Source: Candidatus Poribacteria bacterium (GTDB taxonomy: Bacteria; Poribacteria; WGA-4E; WGA-3G). Taken from it: a stretch of DNA of 64,000 nucleotides. The stretch spans positions 1 through 64,000 of the forward strand of contig RKRR01000113.1 of NCBI GenBank assembly GCA_007571305.1, written 5' to 3'. Below the pieces are notes generated by a model. It was not told the DNA's origin. It was given only the letters and a program-made list of their open reading frames with translations, and searched no databases. This document shows, in pieces, positions 56,316 to 64,000 of this stretch (position 1 is its first letter; every line of letters starts with the position of its first letter). The position numbers were made by a program, and so were the translations under genes.

Positions 56316-56749
56316 ATCTCTGTCCTCTTGATGTGAGTCTCTACACGTTCCACCAAAACTTTGATGTCTATAGGTTTACTGAGATAGTCATCGCATCCGG
56401 CTTTGAGGATGCGTTCCCTGTCGCCAGACATCGCTGCGGCTGTCAGGGCAATAATAGGTATATCCACCCATGCCAAATTCGCTTTAATCTGTCTTGTTAA
56501 ATCTTCGCCGCTTTGTCCGGGTAAGGCAATATCCATGAGAATGAGTTGTGGCATTGCGTCTTCCAAACATGCGATCGCTTCCGTAGCATCAGTCGCTTCG
56601 ATAACTGTATAGCCCTTTGATTGCAGGACAATCCGCACAACTTTGCGGTTCAATTCTTGGTCTTCAATCACGAGGATCCGTTTTTGCGTTTCTGTCTGTT
56701 CTTCAACTGGGGGTGGGTTTTCAGTATTCACATGTTGCCTTTTCTTCAA
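56312..56749 (-). CDS. Single-domain response regulator
   Basis: 145 residues: a Pro/Glu-rich start and a CheY-like receiver with acidic pair in ILVIEDQELN, phospho-acceptor in LILMDIALPGQSG, Thr/Ser in TAAAMSGD and Lys in LSKPIDI. It is probably phosphorylated by the kinase encoded upstream and passes phosphate on or competes with the receiver of the phosphatase. Confidence 0.92.
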   Translation of the reverse strand: MKKRQHVNTENPPPVEEQTETQKRILVIEDQELNRKVVRIVLQSKGYTVIEATDATEAIACLEDAMPQLILMDIALPGQSGEDLTRQIKANLAWVDIPIIALTAAAMSGDRERILKAGCDDYLSKPIDIKVLVERVETHIKRTEI

Positions 56750-56843
56750 ATCAGCAGTTATGAAATGAACCGAAGTTGCGGAGCCAAATCTTCTGCCCTA
56801 CTTGCCCTATCTCACTTTACCAGACCTATGTTGGATTCACGTT

Positions 56844-58403
56844 TTAATTATTGAAGGGGTGCTGAAGGGGGATTCTCACAGCGAAATTACTCCCTTTTCC
56901 TTCTTGGCTTGCCACACTAATCTCGCCACCGTGCAACACGATAAGCCTATGTGTCAAGGCTAAACCGAGACCTGTTCCACCGTACCGCCGAGACTTTGAG
57001 GTATCAATCTGTGTAAACGGGGCGAAGAGCTTCGCCTGATCTGCTTCGGAGATACCTATACCTGTATCAACAACCTCGGCTTGCAGTTCTGTTGTTCCAA
57101 CTTCCAGTTTTGTTGATACTTTACCGCCTTCTGGGGTAAATTTCACTGCATTGGAAAGTAGGTTATAGAAAATCTGCTTGAATTTAACCCGGTCAGCTTC
57201 AATCATACCATTTTGGTTGTAATTCAAGGTAAGGTCCAGATCTTTCTTTACAGCCAGTGAGGTGATAATCGCGTTAACTTCTTCGACTGCCTCAACAATA
57301 GAGAACGTCTCTAATTGGAGTGCCATTTTTCCGGCTTCGATTTTTGAAAGATCAAGAATGTCATTGATCATTTCGAGCAAATGCTCGCCGCTAATGTGAA
57401 TATCATTGAGGCACTCCCTTTGCTCATCGTTAATGCTTCCGACGAGTTCATCCCGCAAGATTTCGGCAAATCCGATAATCGCATTCAAAGGTGTGCGCAA
57501 CTCGTGACTCATATTTGCGAGAAAATCACTTTTTGCACGGCTCGCGTACTCAACGACTTGTTGTGCGCGATAGTACTCAGTTATGTCTCGTGAAATACCA
57601 CAAGTTCCTACGATGCGTCCTTCTCTATCTCGAATCGGGACTTTCGTCGTTGATACCCACGTATCCTGTTCATGGGGCCAGGTCTCTCTTTCCTGTTTCG
57701 CTTCAATTGGTTTTCCGGATTCAATGACATCCTGTTCGTCCTGATATGCCTGTTGCGCATGTTCGCGGGTGAAGAAATCAAAGTCGGTTTTATGGACTGC
57801 CTCTACAGGATTTTTTAAACCGAACCGATCTGCTAAAGAGCGATTGATTCGTATAAATCTACTCTCTGTATCTTTAAAATAGATATGGTCAGGGGTATTT
57901 TCCATCAAGGTATGCAACAACTCTGCTTCTTGAACATGTTTTGCTGCTAATTGCTGGAATCGGGTTTCACTCTCTTTCAACCTCGCCTCCAACCGCTTTT
58001 GCGGTGTTATATCTGTTGCGAGGATGTAACAGAGTTGTTTTTCGGCATCTTTTATTCCTTGCCATCTCACCCATCTGTAGGAGGAATCTTTATGCTGAAA
58101 CCGGTTTTCAAAGGCAACAATATCGCGTTTTCCTGTCTTCACCTTTTCGATTTCGGCGAGTACTTCCTCCCGCTCCTCTGGATGTATGAACGTGGCCCAT
58201 TCGGAGTTTTGAAGTTCTAATTGTGTGAATCCAAGGACTTCTTCCCACACCGAGTTGAGCGCGACGAAACTACCCTCACAACTGATGTACCCAAACATAT
58301 CTGTGGAAGTTTTCAAAAAACAACGCAGTTCAATGATTTCATCCGTTAATATGTGCTTGCCGACTGTGTCTTTAAGTTCCATATTTACCCCCACAAAATG
58401 CAA
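56844..58403 (-). CDS. PAS sensor histidine kinase
   Basis: 519 residues with two PAS domains (about 30-145 and 160-275), a HisKA dimerisation helix with the phospho-histidine in MSHELRTPLNAI, and a HATPase domain (FYNLLSNAVKFTPEGG, GTGLGLALTHRL). No membrane segment is seen, so it senses a cytoplasmic signal. The start may be M1 or M8 (58382), which has GGGGG upstream. It heads the two-component part of the stress cluster. Confidence 0.92.
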   Translation of the reverse strand: MHFVGVNMELKDTVGKHILTDEIIELRCFLKTSTDMFGYISCEGSFVALNSVWEEVLGFTQLELQNSEWATFIHPEEREEVLAEIEKVKTGKRDIVAFENRFQHKDSSYRWVRWQGIKDAEKQLCYILATDITPQKRLEARLKESETRFQQLAAKHVQEAELLHTLMENTPDHIYFKDTESRFIRINRSLADRFGLKNPVEAVHKTDFDFFTREHAQQAYQDEQDVIESGKPIEAKQERETWPHEQDTWVSTTKVPIRDREGRIVGTCGISRDITEYYRAQQVVEYASRAKSDFLANMSHELRTPLNAIIGFAEILRDELVGSINDEQRECLNDIHISGEHLLEMINDILDLSKIEAGKMALQLETFSIVEAVEEVNAIITSLAVKKDLDLTLNYNQNGMIEADRVKFKQIFYNLLSNAVKFTPEGGKVSTKLEVGTTELQAEVVDTGIGISEADQAKLFAPFTQIDTSKSRRYGGTGLGLALTHRLIVLHGGEISVASQEGKGSNFAVRIPLQHPFNN

Positions 58404-58432
58404 GGCAAGAGCACCTCGTGCGTGACGTGCAT

Positions 58433-59194
58433 CTATGTTGTTACGAGGACTGCACGGTTTGCGAGTTTTACAACAGTTTGCGTAGTACTTTGGAAAACAA
58501 GTTCATATAATCTCCCGTGATGACTCGCGCTCAGCGCAATGAGGTCACAATCATTTTCCTCTGCGTTTTCCAGAATGTTTGTTACCGTAAAGCCACGAGC
58601 AGTGAGGAAGTCGGTTTGAATGTCATAATATTCCAAATACGCTTCCATCTGCTGCTTAATCTGGGTTGCCTCCTGTTGCGTGCTTGAAAGAGCAAGTCCT
58701 AAAATTCCGGCTTTTGTCAATTCCCCGATTTCGGCGACGAGCCTTAAGGCATGATCAGAGTAGGCATCTCCGTGATGGACTGCGAGAATTTTCCGCAAGA
58801 GCGTGCACTGTTCGTGCACGACAATAATAGGTCTCGTGATGTGGAGTAGCACGTCATCGATCTGGCTCTGGATAAGTTGGAGGCGACGCTTTCTTATATC
58901 TTCAGGAAGCCCGACAACGACGAGGTCAGCGGAACGTGCTTTTTCGCAGATCATCTGTCGCGGGTTGCCAGCGACAGCCTCAACGTGGTAATCCAAGAAA
59001 TCGTAGAGCGCGCACTCCGCCTCTGTTCGACGTATGACGGTCGCCGCAACATCAGCGTTTCCACCGTGTTGACTGTCTTGAAAGAAAACACATGATAAGT
59101 GTGTTCCCAAAAGTACTGCCAGTTGTCCAGCGTACTCAAAAGCGTTTTTCTCGTAATCCGTATCGCCAATGGCAACGAGGATATTTTTTATCAT
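58433..59194 (-). CDS. Tandem universal stress protein
   Basis: 253 residues from ATG 59194, which has AAGGGA at good spacing; the frame extends 14 codons further without a better site. Two UspA folds: the first begins IKNILVAIGDTDYEK and the second ILRKILAVHHGDAYSD near residue 125. ATP-binding G-x2-G-x9-G is not obvious, so ATP binding is uncertain. It sits between the STAS genes and the kinase. Confidence 0.82.
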   Translation of the reverse strand: MIKNILVAIGDTDYEKNAFEYAGQLAVLLGTHLSCVFFQDSQHGGNADVAATVIRRTEAECALYDFLDYHVEAVAGNPRQMICEKARSADLVVVGLPEDIRKRRLQLIQSQIDDVLLHITRPIIVVHEQCTLLRKILAVHHGDAYSDHALRLVAEIGELTKAGILGLALSSTQQEATQIKQQMEAYLEYYDIQTDFLTARGFTVTNILENAEENDCDLIALSASHHGRLYELVFQSTTQTVVKLANRAVLVTT

Positions 59195-59294
59195 GATACA
59201 TTCCCTTATAAATGCAAGGCAGTAGGCTTTACTCACAAGTTCCCGACTTTAGCAAGGCACCTCTCGTAGATACAAAACTCAGATTAGCCTGAAC

Positions 59295-59648
59295 TCACTC
59301 GGGGTGCTGCAGGAAGGCGGCAACGGCATCGTCTTCACTTTCAAAGTTTTTAAAGACGGGGATCAACCGCGCCATGACAATGAGGCTCTTGACCTGTTTG
59401 TTCACATTAATCACTGCCATTTCTCCCCCGCGCGGATGGATATCGGAATAGATTTTCATAAGCATGCCAAGCCCAGAACTGTCCATTCCAGTTACTTCTT
59501 TGAAGTCAAACACAAGTCTCGGGGGTGAGGAGTGCACTGCAAGTGCCTCCTCTATAGTTTCCGAGACCTCTTTGACCCCTGGGGTGATAATTCTGCCGCT
59601 CAGTCTGAAAATAACGACCCCTTCTCTCTCAGACACGGTGATTGCCAT
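59295..59648 (-). CDS. STAS-domain anti-sigma factor antagonist
   Basis: 117 residues with the STAS phosphorylation motif VTGMDSSGLGMLMK (Ser near residue 57). It lies 64 bases after the first STAS gene on the minus strand and would be another substrate of the RsbW-type kinase. Confidence 0.9.
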   Translation of the reverse strand: MAITVSEREGVVIFRLSGRIITPGVKEVSETIEEALAVHSSPPRLVFDFKEVTGMDSSGLGMLMKIYSDIHPRGGEMAVINVNKQVKSLIVMARLIPVFKNFESEDDAVAAFLQHPE

Positions 59649-59712
59649 AGTGTACGTACTCCTAATACTACTGAGCGTTTAGGTTACAGGTGGACTCTCC
59701 GAATCACGGCAC

Positions 59713-60060
59713 TTAACCCTCACTTGACAAGGACGAAACTGCCGCATCCTCAGTGTCGAAATGTTCAAAGATACTGACGAGACGACTGCGGACAATCAGA
59801 TTTTTGATGTTTGTTCCGACATTGATGACACCGATACGCCCCTTCTTTCGCGTTGCGGCGACATGTGCCCCCATCAGCGTGCCGAGACCCGAACTATCCA
59901 TCATGTTGACGCGATCGAAATTAATGAGAATGCGTGGCTCATCGGAGGAATCTATCTGTGCAGTGATTACCTCGCGTAATTCCGATACTGAGGATCCCAT
60001 TATTTTTCCACTCGGTTCTAAGATTGCAACACCATATTTCTGGCGAATCGTGGTTGCCAT
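59713..60060 (-). CDS. STAS-domain anti-sigma factor antagonist
   Basis: 115 residues with VNMMDSSGLGTLMGA as phosphorylation site. It is the first gene of the minus-strand stress run and has its own strong promoter and ribosome-binding site AAAGGAG. Three STAS proteins near one RsbW kinase suggest several inputs to one switch. Confidence 0.9.
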   Translation of the reverse strand: MATTIRQKYGVAILEPSGKIMGSSVSELREVITAQIDSSDEPRILINFDRVNMMDSSGLGTLMGAHVAATRKKGRIGVINVGTNIKNLIVRSRLVSIFEHFDTEDAAVSSLSSEG

Positions 60061-60114
60061 GATTGACTCCTTTTTTTATTTCCTGGAAAACTGATGTTTC
60101 GATCCACGTTTCTA

Positions 60115-60143
60115 ATTTTACACTATTTGAAAATATTTGTCAA
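60115..60143 (-). promoter_or_regulatory. Promoter of the stress operon
   Basis: Minus strand: TTGACA (60138-60143), 17 bases, TAAAAT (60115-60120): near-consensus sigma-70. The rest of the 422-base gap 60061-60482 has a family B repeat (60393-60425) and no gene. Confidence 0.75.
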
Positions 60144-60392
60144 CTTGCAATCAGAGTGTCACTTACCCCCATTTTTTTAGAGGGTAGATTGTCGTTGATA
60201 TCGTTAGGTTTGTCTGTTGAGAAAGTCAGTATCACAAGGGTCTGCGAGAGCGGATCCCCTCTGAGCTGTATCTGTGTGAAAAAAGAGATAAGAAAGTGCT
60301 GGTTCCATAAATCCGTAAGGATGCGCTTGATAATCGTAATCACAGAAAAAGTTTTTCTGTAATCAATTAGAGGATAGGATTCGCTGGATTAT

Positions 60393-60425
60393 GGCACAGT
60401 CAGGAATCGAAGTTCCCTCCTACAG
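60393..60425. repeat. Dispersed repeat family B, inverted copy
   Basis: GGCACAGTCAGGAATCGAAG then TTCCCTCCTACAG is the reverse complement of the units at 118-150 and 8023-8060. Confidence 0.6.
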
Positions 60426-60482
60426 ATGTTTGCTGTTGACATTCCGTAGTGAAGTGCCATATAATACGGGAAACATACGGGC

Positions 60483-61184
60483 TTACGACTTCCTTCCGAC
60501 AAAATAGACAGCTGATGCCAAAATATGGGCATCTTTATGCAGAGAAAGTAGCACATCTAAGAGTAGGATCGGAAATGTTAGCCATCCGACGATAAAAGAG
60601 ATCGCTTTCGCGAGCATCAGACTACCGAACGAGCAGATCAGTCCGATGTATTCCCGGAAGATCCAGTGTAAAGAGGTCGTCGGACCGGCGCAGGGACCAC
60701 TTTCCAGTTCAGAGAAGGCAGCGCAGAGTTGGACGATGCCGGAGACTGTCCATCGCTGATAGTCGTGCGGAGAGGCGTGGTAGCCTTGCAGGAACGGGAC
60801 GGCGATGCAAATATCGCCTCCAGGTTTTAGTACACGATAAATCTCCGATACAACGAGATTCGGTGAGCGGACATGCTCAAGGACGGCTTCGGAGATGACC
60901 ACATCAAACGTGGCATCACTGAACGGCAAGAAGTGTCCATCGGCGACAATATCGACTTCAGGAGTGATCCCAATGTCGAGGTTGATGACGTTTGGGGCGC
61001 GGCGGCGAGCACCAGCACCAAGATCCAAGATTCTCGCGTCGGGCCCGAGATGTCGGAGGGTTTTTCTGACACATCGATTCCACCTTGGGGCGGGATACGG
61101 GCATCCGATGAAGTAAGATAAGAACGGGTTCTGTCTAAGTTTGCGTTTTATACGTGAAATCAAATCCGGTTTCGAGTCTGTCAT
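60483..61184 (-). CDS. Class I SAM-dependent methyltransferase
   Basis: 233 residues. ILDLGAGARRRAPNVINLDI (about 54-73) is motif I, VDIVADGHFLPFSDATFDVVIS the second, and EIYRVLKPGGDI motif post-III, as in Methyltransf_11 proteins. A hydrophobic C-terminal stretch (about 190-222) may anchor it to a membrane, as in some lipid or quinone methyltransferases. Substrate unknown. It is divergent from the BrkB gene with only eight bases between starts. Confidence 0.82.
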   Translation of the reverse strand: MTDSKPDLISRIKRKLRQNPFLSYFIGCPYPAPRWNRCVRKTLRHLGPDARILDLGAGARRRAPNVINLDIGITPEVDIVADGHFLPFSDATFDVVISEAVLEHVRSPNLVVSEIYRVLKPGGDICIAVPFLQGYHASPHDYQRWTVSGIVQLCAAFSELESGPCAGPTTSLHWIFREYIGLICSFGSLMLAKAISFIVGWLTFPILLLDVLLSLHKDAHILASAVYFVGRKS

Positions 61185-61192
61185 AAGATATA

Positions 61193-62425
61193 GTGAGACA
61201 TAACCTTTCCGAAAAATATAAGGGATATTTTCGCGGTGCCCGGGGGGCTGTTTTGGGGCTCGGCGTGAACGTCTGGCATCAATTCATGGGGCATAAATGT
61301 CTCCAGCAGGCATCGGCGTTGGCGTTTAACACCTTGTTATGTCTTGTGCCGTTGTCGGCGGTTGCGCTGTTTTTGCTGAAAACGTTTGGTGTCGTGGAAG
61401 ATGATAACTCTCCGTTGATCGCGGTGCTCCGTGACAACTTCCTGCCGCGCTATAGTGCCCAAGAAATTGTATCAGAACTCTCAGGATTTGCCAATAGAAA
61501 TCTCGGCAGGCTGAGTGTGGGCGGGTTTCTGCTATTTTTGCTGATCTCGACAATGCTGTTCATGTCGGTGGAGCAGCATTTTAACCACATTTGGGGAGCA
61601 CGGCGGCGGTTACCGGTGGTGCAAGCGTTCCAGAAATACACCGTTTTCTATACATTGCTTTCCGTGGGACCGCTGCTGATTTGGCTCTTTTTCTCAAATG
61701 CTACCAACTGGATGTTCGGCTATGTGTTCCCATGGGTGTTGGTCTACTGCGTGTTTTTCCTGATGTACATTGCGATGCCGAATACGTTCGTGAAGTGGCG
61801 TGCCGCACTGCTCGGTACATTCATTGCGGGAACGTTCTTCCAGATCGCGAGGATCGCGTTTGGACGTTATCTGGAACTGTTGTGGCAGAACTATAGTGAC
61901 ATCTACGGTGCGTTGGCGATGTTGGTTACCTTTGCTATCTGGGTATACGTGGCGTGGGTGGTGATTTTGCTTGGTGCGGAGGTGTCGAATTCTGTCCAGC
62001 ATTTCCGTCAGCAAGCTGGGGCGCGTGGGCGGTTTCGCTATGAGACGAACGGTTATCTGAACGCTTCTGGTGTGATTACGTTGTTTCTGATCGTTGCGGA
62101 GCGTTTTGCTAAGGGCGAGGGCGCGTGCTTGGTCGAAGAGGTCGCTGCGCGTTCAGGTATATCGACAGAGGTTGTGCATCAGAGTTTTGAACGGTTTAAG
62201 GCGGCAGGACTAATTTATGAGGTCGAAGGGGATACGGACGGGTATCTTCCGGCCCGTGCATTAGAGAATATTACGTTGGCAACACTTGTGGATGCGGTTG
62301 AGGGTGAAATGACGAGGCATTTTGCACAAGGACTATCGTCCGAGTCGGGTGCGCGTGTATTGGGAACGCTTCAGCAATCTCAGCGGGAATGCTTGGAGAA
62401 GGTTACAGTCGCGTCTTTGTTGTAG
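61193..62425 (+). CDS. YihY/BrkB-family inner-membrane protein
   Basis: 410 residues, five to six membrane helices in the first 280 (ASALAFNTLLCLVPLSAVALFL, FLLFLLISTMLFM, WLFF..., LLGTFIAGTFFQIARIAF, YVAWVVILLGAEVSN). The C-terminal 120 residues look like a winged-helix domain (FAKGEGACLVEEVAARSGISTEV). The family was once called RNase BN but is a membrane protein of unclear function. The start is GTG 61193 with no clear ribosome-binding site; a downstream start is possible. Confidence 0.85.
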   Translation: MRHNLSEKYKGYFRGARGAVLGLGVNVWHQFMGHKCLQQASALAFNTLLCLVPLSAVALFLLKTFGVVEDDNSPLIAVLRDNFLPRYSAQEIVSELSGFANRNLGRLSVGGFLLFLLISTMLFMSVEQHFNHIWGARRRLPVVQAFQKYTVFYTLLSVGPLLIWLFFSNATNWMFGYVFPWVLVYCVFFLMYIAMPNTFVKWRAALLGTFIAGTFFQIARIAFGRYLELLWQNYSDIYGALAMLVTFAIWVYVAWVVILLGAEVSNSVQHFRQQAGARGRFRYETNGYLNASGVITLFLIVAERFAKGEGACLVEEVAARSGISTEVVHQSFERFKAAGLIYEVEGDTDGYLPARALENITLATLVDAVEGEMTRHFAQGLSSESGARVLGTLQQSQRECLEKVTVASLL

Positions 62426-62471
62426 ATGACTGGTGGTTATGGACAGTTGGTTCTCTGAATCTACGCGAATT

Positions 62472-62557
62472 CAGCAGGGTGACATCTCTGTAGAAAAAAC
62501 GCCCATCCATCTTTAACTCCAGCAGGGCGACACCTTTGTTACAGAGATGTCACCCCT
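62472..62557. repeat. Hairpin-forming repeat between convergent genes
   Basis: GGGTGACATCTCTGTA (62477-62492) and TACAGAGATGTCACCC (62540-62555) are perfect 16-base complements. CAGCAGGG(T/C)GACA is also directly repeated at 62472 and 62520. No T-run; more a dispersed element than a terminator. The gap 62426-62700 has no gene. Confidence 0.6.
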
Positions 62558-62700
62558 ACGACGTTCCATTGCTATATATGACATGTTTTTCTATAGAGAT
62601 ATTGAAGAAACAGCCAAGCAAAAACCCTACGGTGCTGGGTATCCCTATGCTCTGAAATTATTTCTCCATCAACCCGTACAGAAACCACACCTACCGTGTA

Positions 62701-64000
62701 CTATGGAGAAAATTCACTGGCTTTGACGTAATACAAAAATCCGATGCACATCTCATCTGTCGTTTTTTCGCCCCAACCGACAGGGATCGGAGGATCATGC
62801 GGGTTCGCTGGGTTCTCAGACGAATTATCGAAATGCGCGACGAGATTGACACGGGTACCAGCGGGTAAGAAGATCGGCTCTCGATAGTGATAGGCATCCT
62901 GCCAATTGAAATCCCAATCTTGGATCCAGATGAGGTCATGTTCATCACCGGCTGGCGTTGTGGCAATAAGCCGCATGTCGCGTCCGAGTAGGTGCATGTG
63001 CGGCATCGTCGCTAAAAGATACACATCTCTCTTGAATTTCTTCGATGCTAAAACTTCATACCATTTTTCACCAGCAGGGATGACGAAATCGCTGTTGGTG
63101 GCATGTCCGATATGCAATTTGGTGGTTTCCGCTGTTTTAGAGAAGTACAACCCCAACCGCGAACGGTCCCGTTCAAGATGTCCAGTGCGATAGTAATGTA
63201 CCTGCATGACGATGTCGGCACCCTTCGGTAAGAGATAACCGACACCCTCCGGTAAGACCAACGGCGTAACACCCGGTGCCCAACCCCCGACTGTTCCTAC
63301 GCTATCAAATCCAGGTCCTGTGCCTTCTGTAACATAGCCTGGTTTCGGGTCTTGTGCGTCGAGTTTACGAGCTTCGCCGTTCACATCCAAGTAAGCGATA
63401 ACGTGATGCACGGTCTTGCGATTGCCGGGTTGCACGTCAACGGCTTGAACGTACATATCTGTTTCGAAGTTGGTGGGGATGATGAACTGCCGATATTCGT
63501 CCTCGCCTTCCGGTTCAATCTCATATTCGACCGACATTTCAGCGATCCAATCGGGTTCACCGAGGGCCCATCCTTCAGGGAACTCAGGTGCGGGTGGAAC
63601 GGCATCGAGGTTCCCAGCGGGTGCACCTGCTTCCACCCAGTGTGCGATCATCTGGATTTCGGTGTCCGTGAGTTGCCGTTCATTTTTGAAATCGCCGTAG
63701 CCAGGGGCGGGTTTCCACGGCGGCATGAGACGTGCCTGTGTATATTCAGCTATTTCGGTTGACCACGCTTTTGCATCACTGTAATCCGTGAGTGTGAAGG
63801 GCGCGACCTCGCCGCGCCGATGGCATGTCTGGCAATTCTTCTGGAGGATGGGTGCGATGTGCTCACTATAGGTAATCTCTGTTGGGAGATGGAGCGTGCA
63901 TCCGAACGCCGGTGTCTCTTGCACAGGGATAGGGGTATCCGTATGCGTTGCGAGCAGAGCATCACGTAGGTAATGATGCTTGACGCGTGGCTCGTAGCGG
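62701..64000 (-). CDS. Redoxin-cytochrome c-copper monooxygenase-like fusion (partial)
   Basis: The frame is open from the window edge (64000) to 62701, so the N-terminus is missing. The edge reads RYEPRVKHHYLRDALLA then ETPAFGC, the closing part of a thioredoxin-like redoxin domain. Then come a cytochrome c segment with CQTCH, and a copper type II, ascorbate-dependent monooxygenase-like domain (VHHVIAYLD, VMQVHYYRTG, MPHMHLLGR). Proteins of this build occur in Planctomycetes and relatives; their substrates are unknown. It is an exported enzyme or electron-transfer protein, with the His motifs as likely copper ligands. Confidence 0.82.
   Translation of the reverse strand, partial: RYEPRVKHHYLRDALLATHTDTPIPVQETPAFGCTLHLPTEITYSEHIAPILQKNCQTCHRRGEVAPFTLTDYSDAKAWSTEIAEYTQARLMPPWKPAPGYGDFKNERQLTDTEIQMIAHWVEAGAPAGNLDAVPPAPEFPEGWALGEPDWIAEMSVEYEIEPEGEDEYRQFIIPTNFETDMYVQAVDVQPGNRKTVHHVIAYLDVNGEARKLDAQDPKPGYVTEGTGPGFDSVGTVGGWAPGVTPLVLPEGVGYLLPKGADIVMQVHYYRTGHLERDRSRLGLYFSKTAETTKLHIGHATNSDFVIPAGEKWYEVLASKKFKRDVYLLATMPHMHLLGRDMRLIATTPAGDEHDLIWIQDWDFNWQDAYHYREPIFLPAGTRVNLVAHFDNSSENPANPHDPPIPVGWGEKTTDEMCIGFLYYVKASEFSP

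Overview
The window looks like a piece of chromosome from an uncultivated, Gram-negative-type bacterium with moderate G+C. Its outer-membrane-like beta-barrels, ExbB/ExbD pair, lipoprotein signals, large secreted proteins and small bacterial-microcompartment (BMC) locus together suggest Candidatus Poribacteria or a relative. That placement is inference from gene content; there is no rRNA gene here to anchor it. I saw no tRNA, rRNA or CRISPR array. Most genes are intact and closely spaced. Good TTGACA/TATAAT-type promoters and Shine-Dalgarno sites can be read in many places.

Layout, 0-13 kb: dprA (minus); two branched-chain amino-acid-type ABC ATPases (livG, livF) followed by lgt; a sulfotransferase-like gene; a large UPF0182 membrane protein; a decayed IS982-type transposase; a nucleotidyltransferase-HEPN fusion overlapping a CoxE-type von Willebrand (VWA) gene; a zinc alcohol dehydrogenase; and a secreted prenyltransferase/squalene-cyclase-repeat protein. 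13-20 kb: a minus-strand run of six envelope genes (Cys-rich secreted protein, outer-membrane barrel with an in-frame UGA, His-rich YtkA-like protein, FMN-binding protein, single-haem barrel protein, double-VWA protein) that reads as one periplasmic metal/redox module. 20-31 kb: msrP, a secreted metalloprotease, a metallophosphatase, a TPR protein, the BMC trio (shell protein, PduL, flavoprotein), an Arg/Ser-rich secreted protein, and small membrane, lipoprotein and Wzz-type genes. 31-37 kb: a 1106-residue surface protein, then an ExbB with an extra periplasmic domain and two ExbD proteins, closed by a strong terminator.

37-48 kb: gltB (minus) behind a long structured leader, a secreted protein, a TolB-like propeller and a broken paralogue of it, a complete IS1595-family element with perfect ends and target duplication but a stop in its transposase, and lpd. 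48-54 kb (minus): rpsA, metK, ahcY, a small membrane protein and a PfkB-type kinase, a layout that suggests S-adenosylmethionine turnover. 54-60 kb: a partner-switching stress-signalling cluster (three STAS antagonists, an RsbW-type kinase, a receiver-SpoIIE phosphatase, a receiver, a PAS histidine kinase and a universal stress protein). 60-64 kb: a methyltransferase, a BrkB-type membrane protein, and the 3' part of a redoxin-cytochrome c-copper monooxygenase fusion running off the window.

The strongest candidates for something undescribed are the CxxU-type in-frame UGA in the barrel protein at 18155-19204 and the envelope operon around it, the fused MNT-HEPN plus VWA pair, the ExbB with a carboxypeptidase-regulatory-like domain, and the minimal BMC locus. 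Several families of short palindromic intergenic repeats are scattered through the window.
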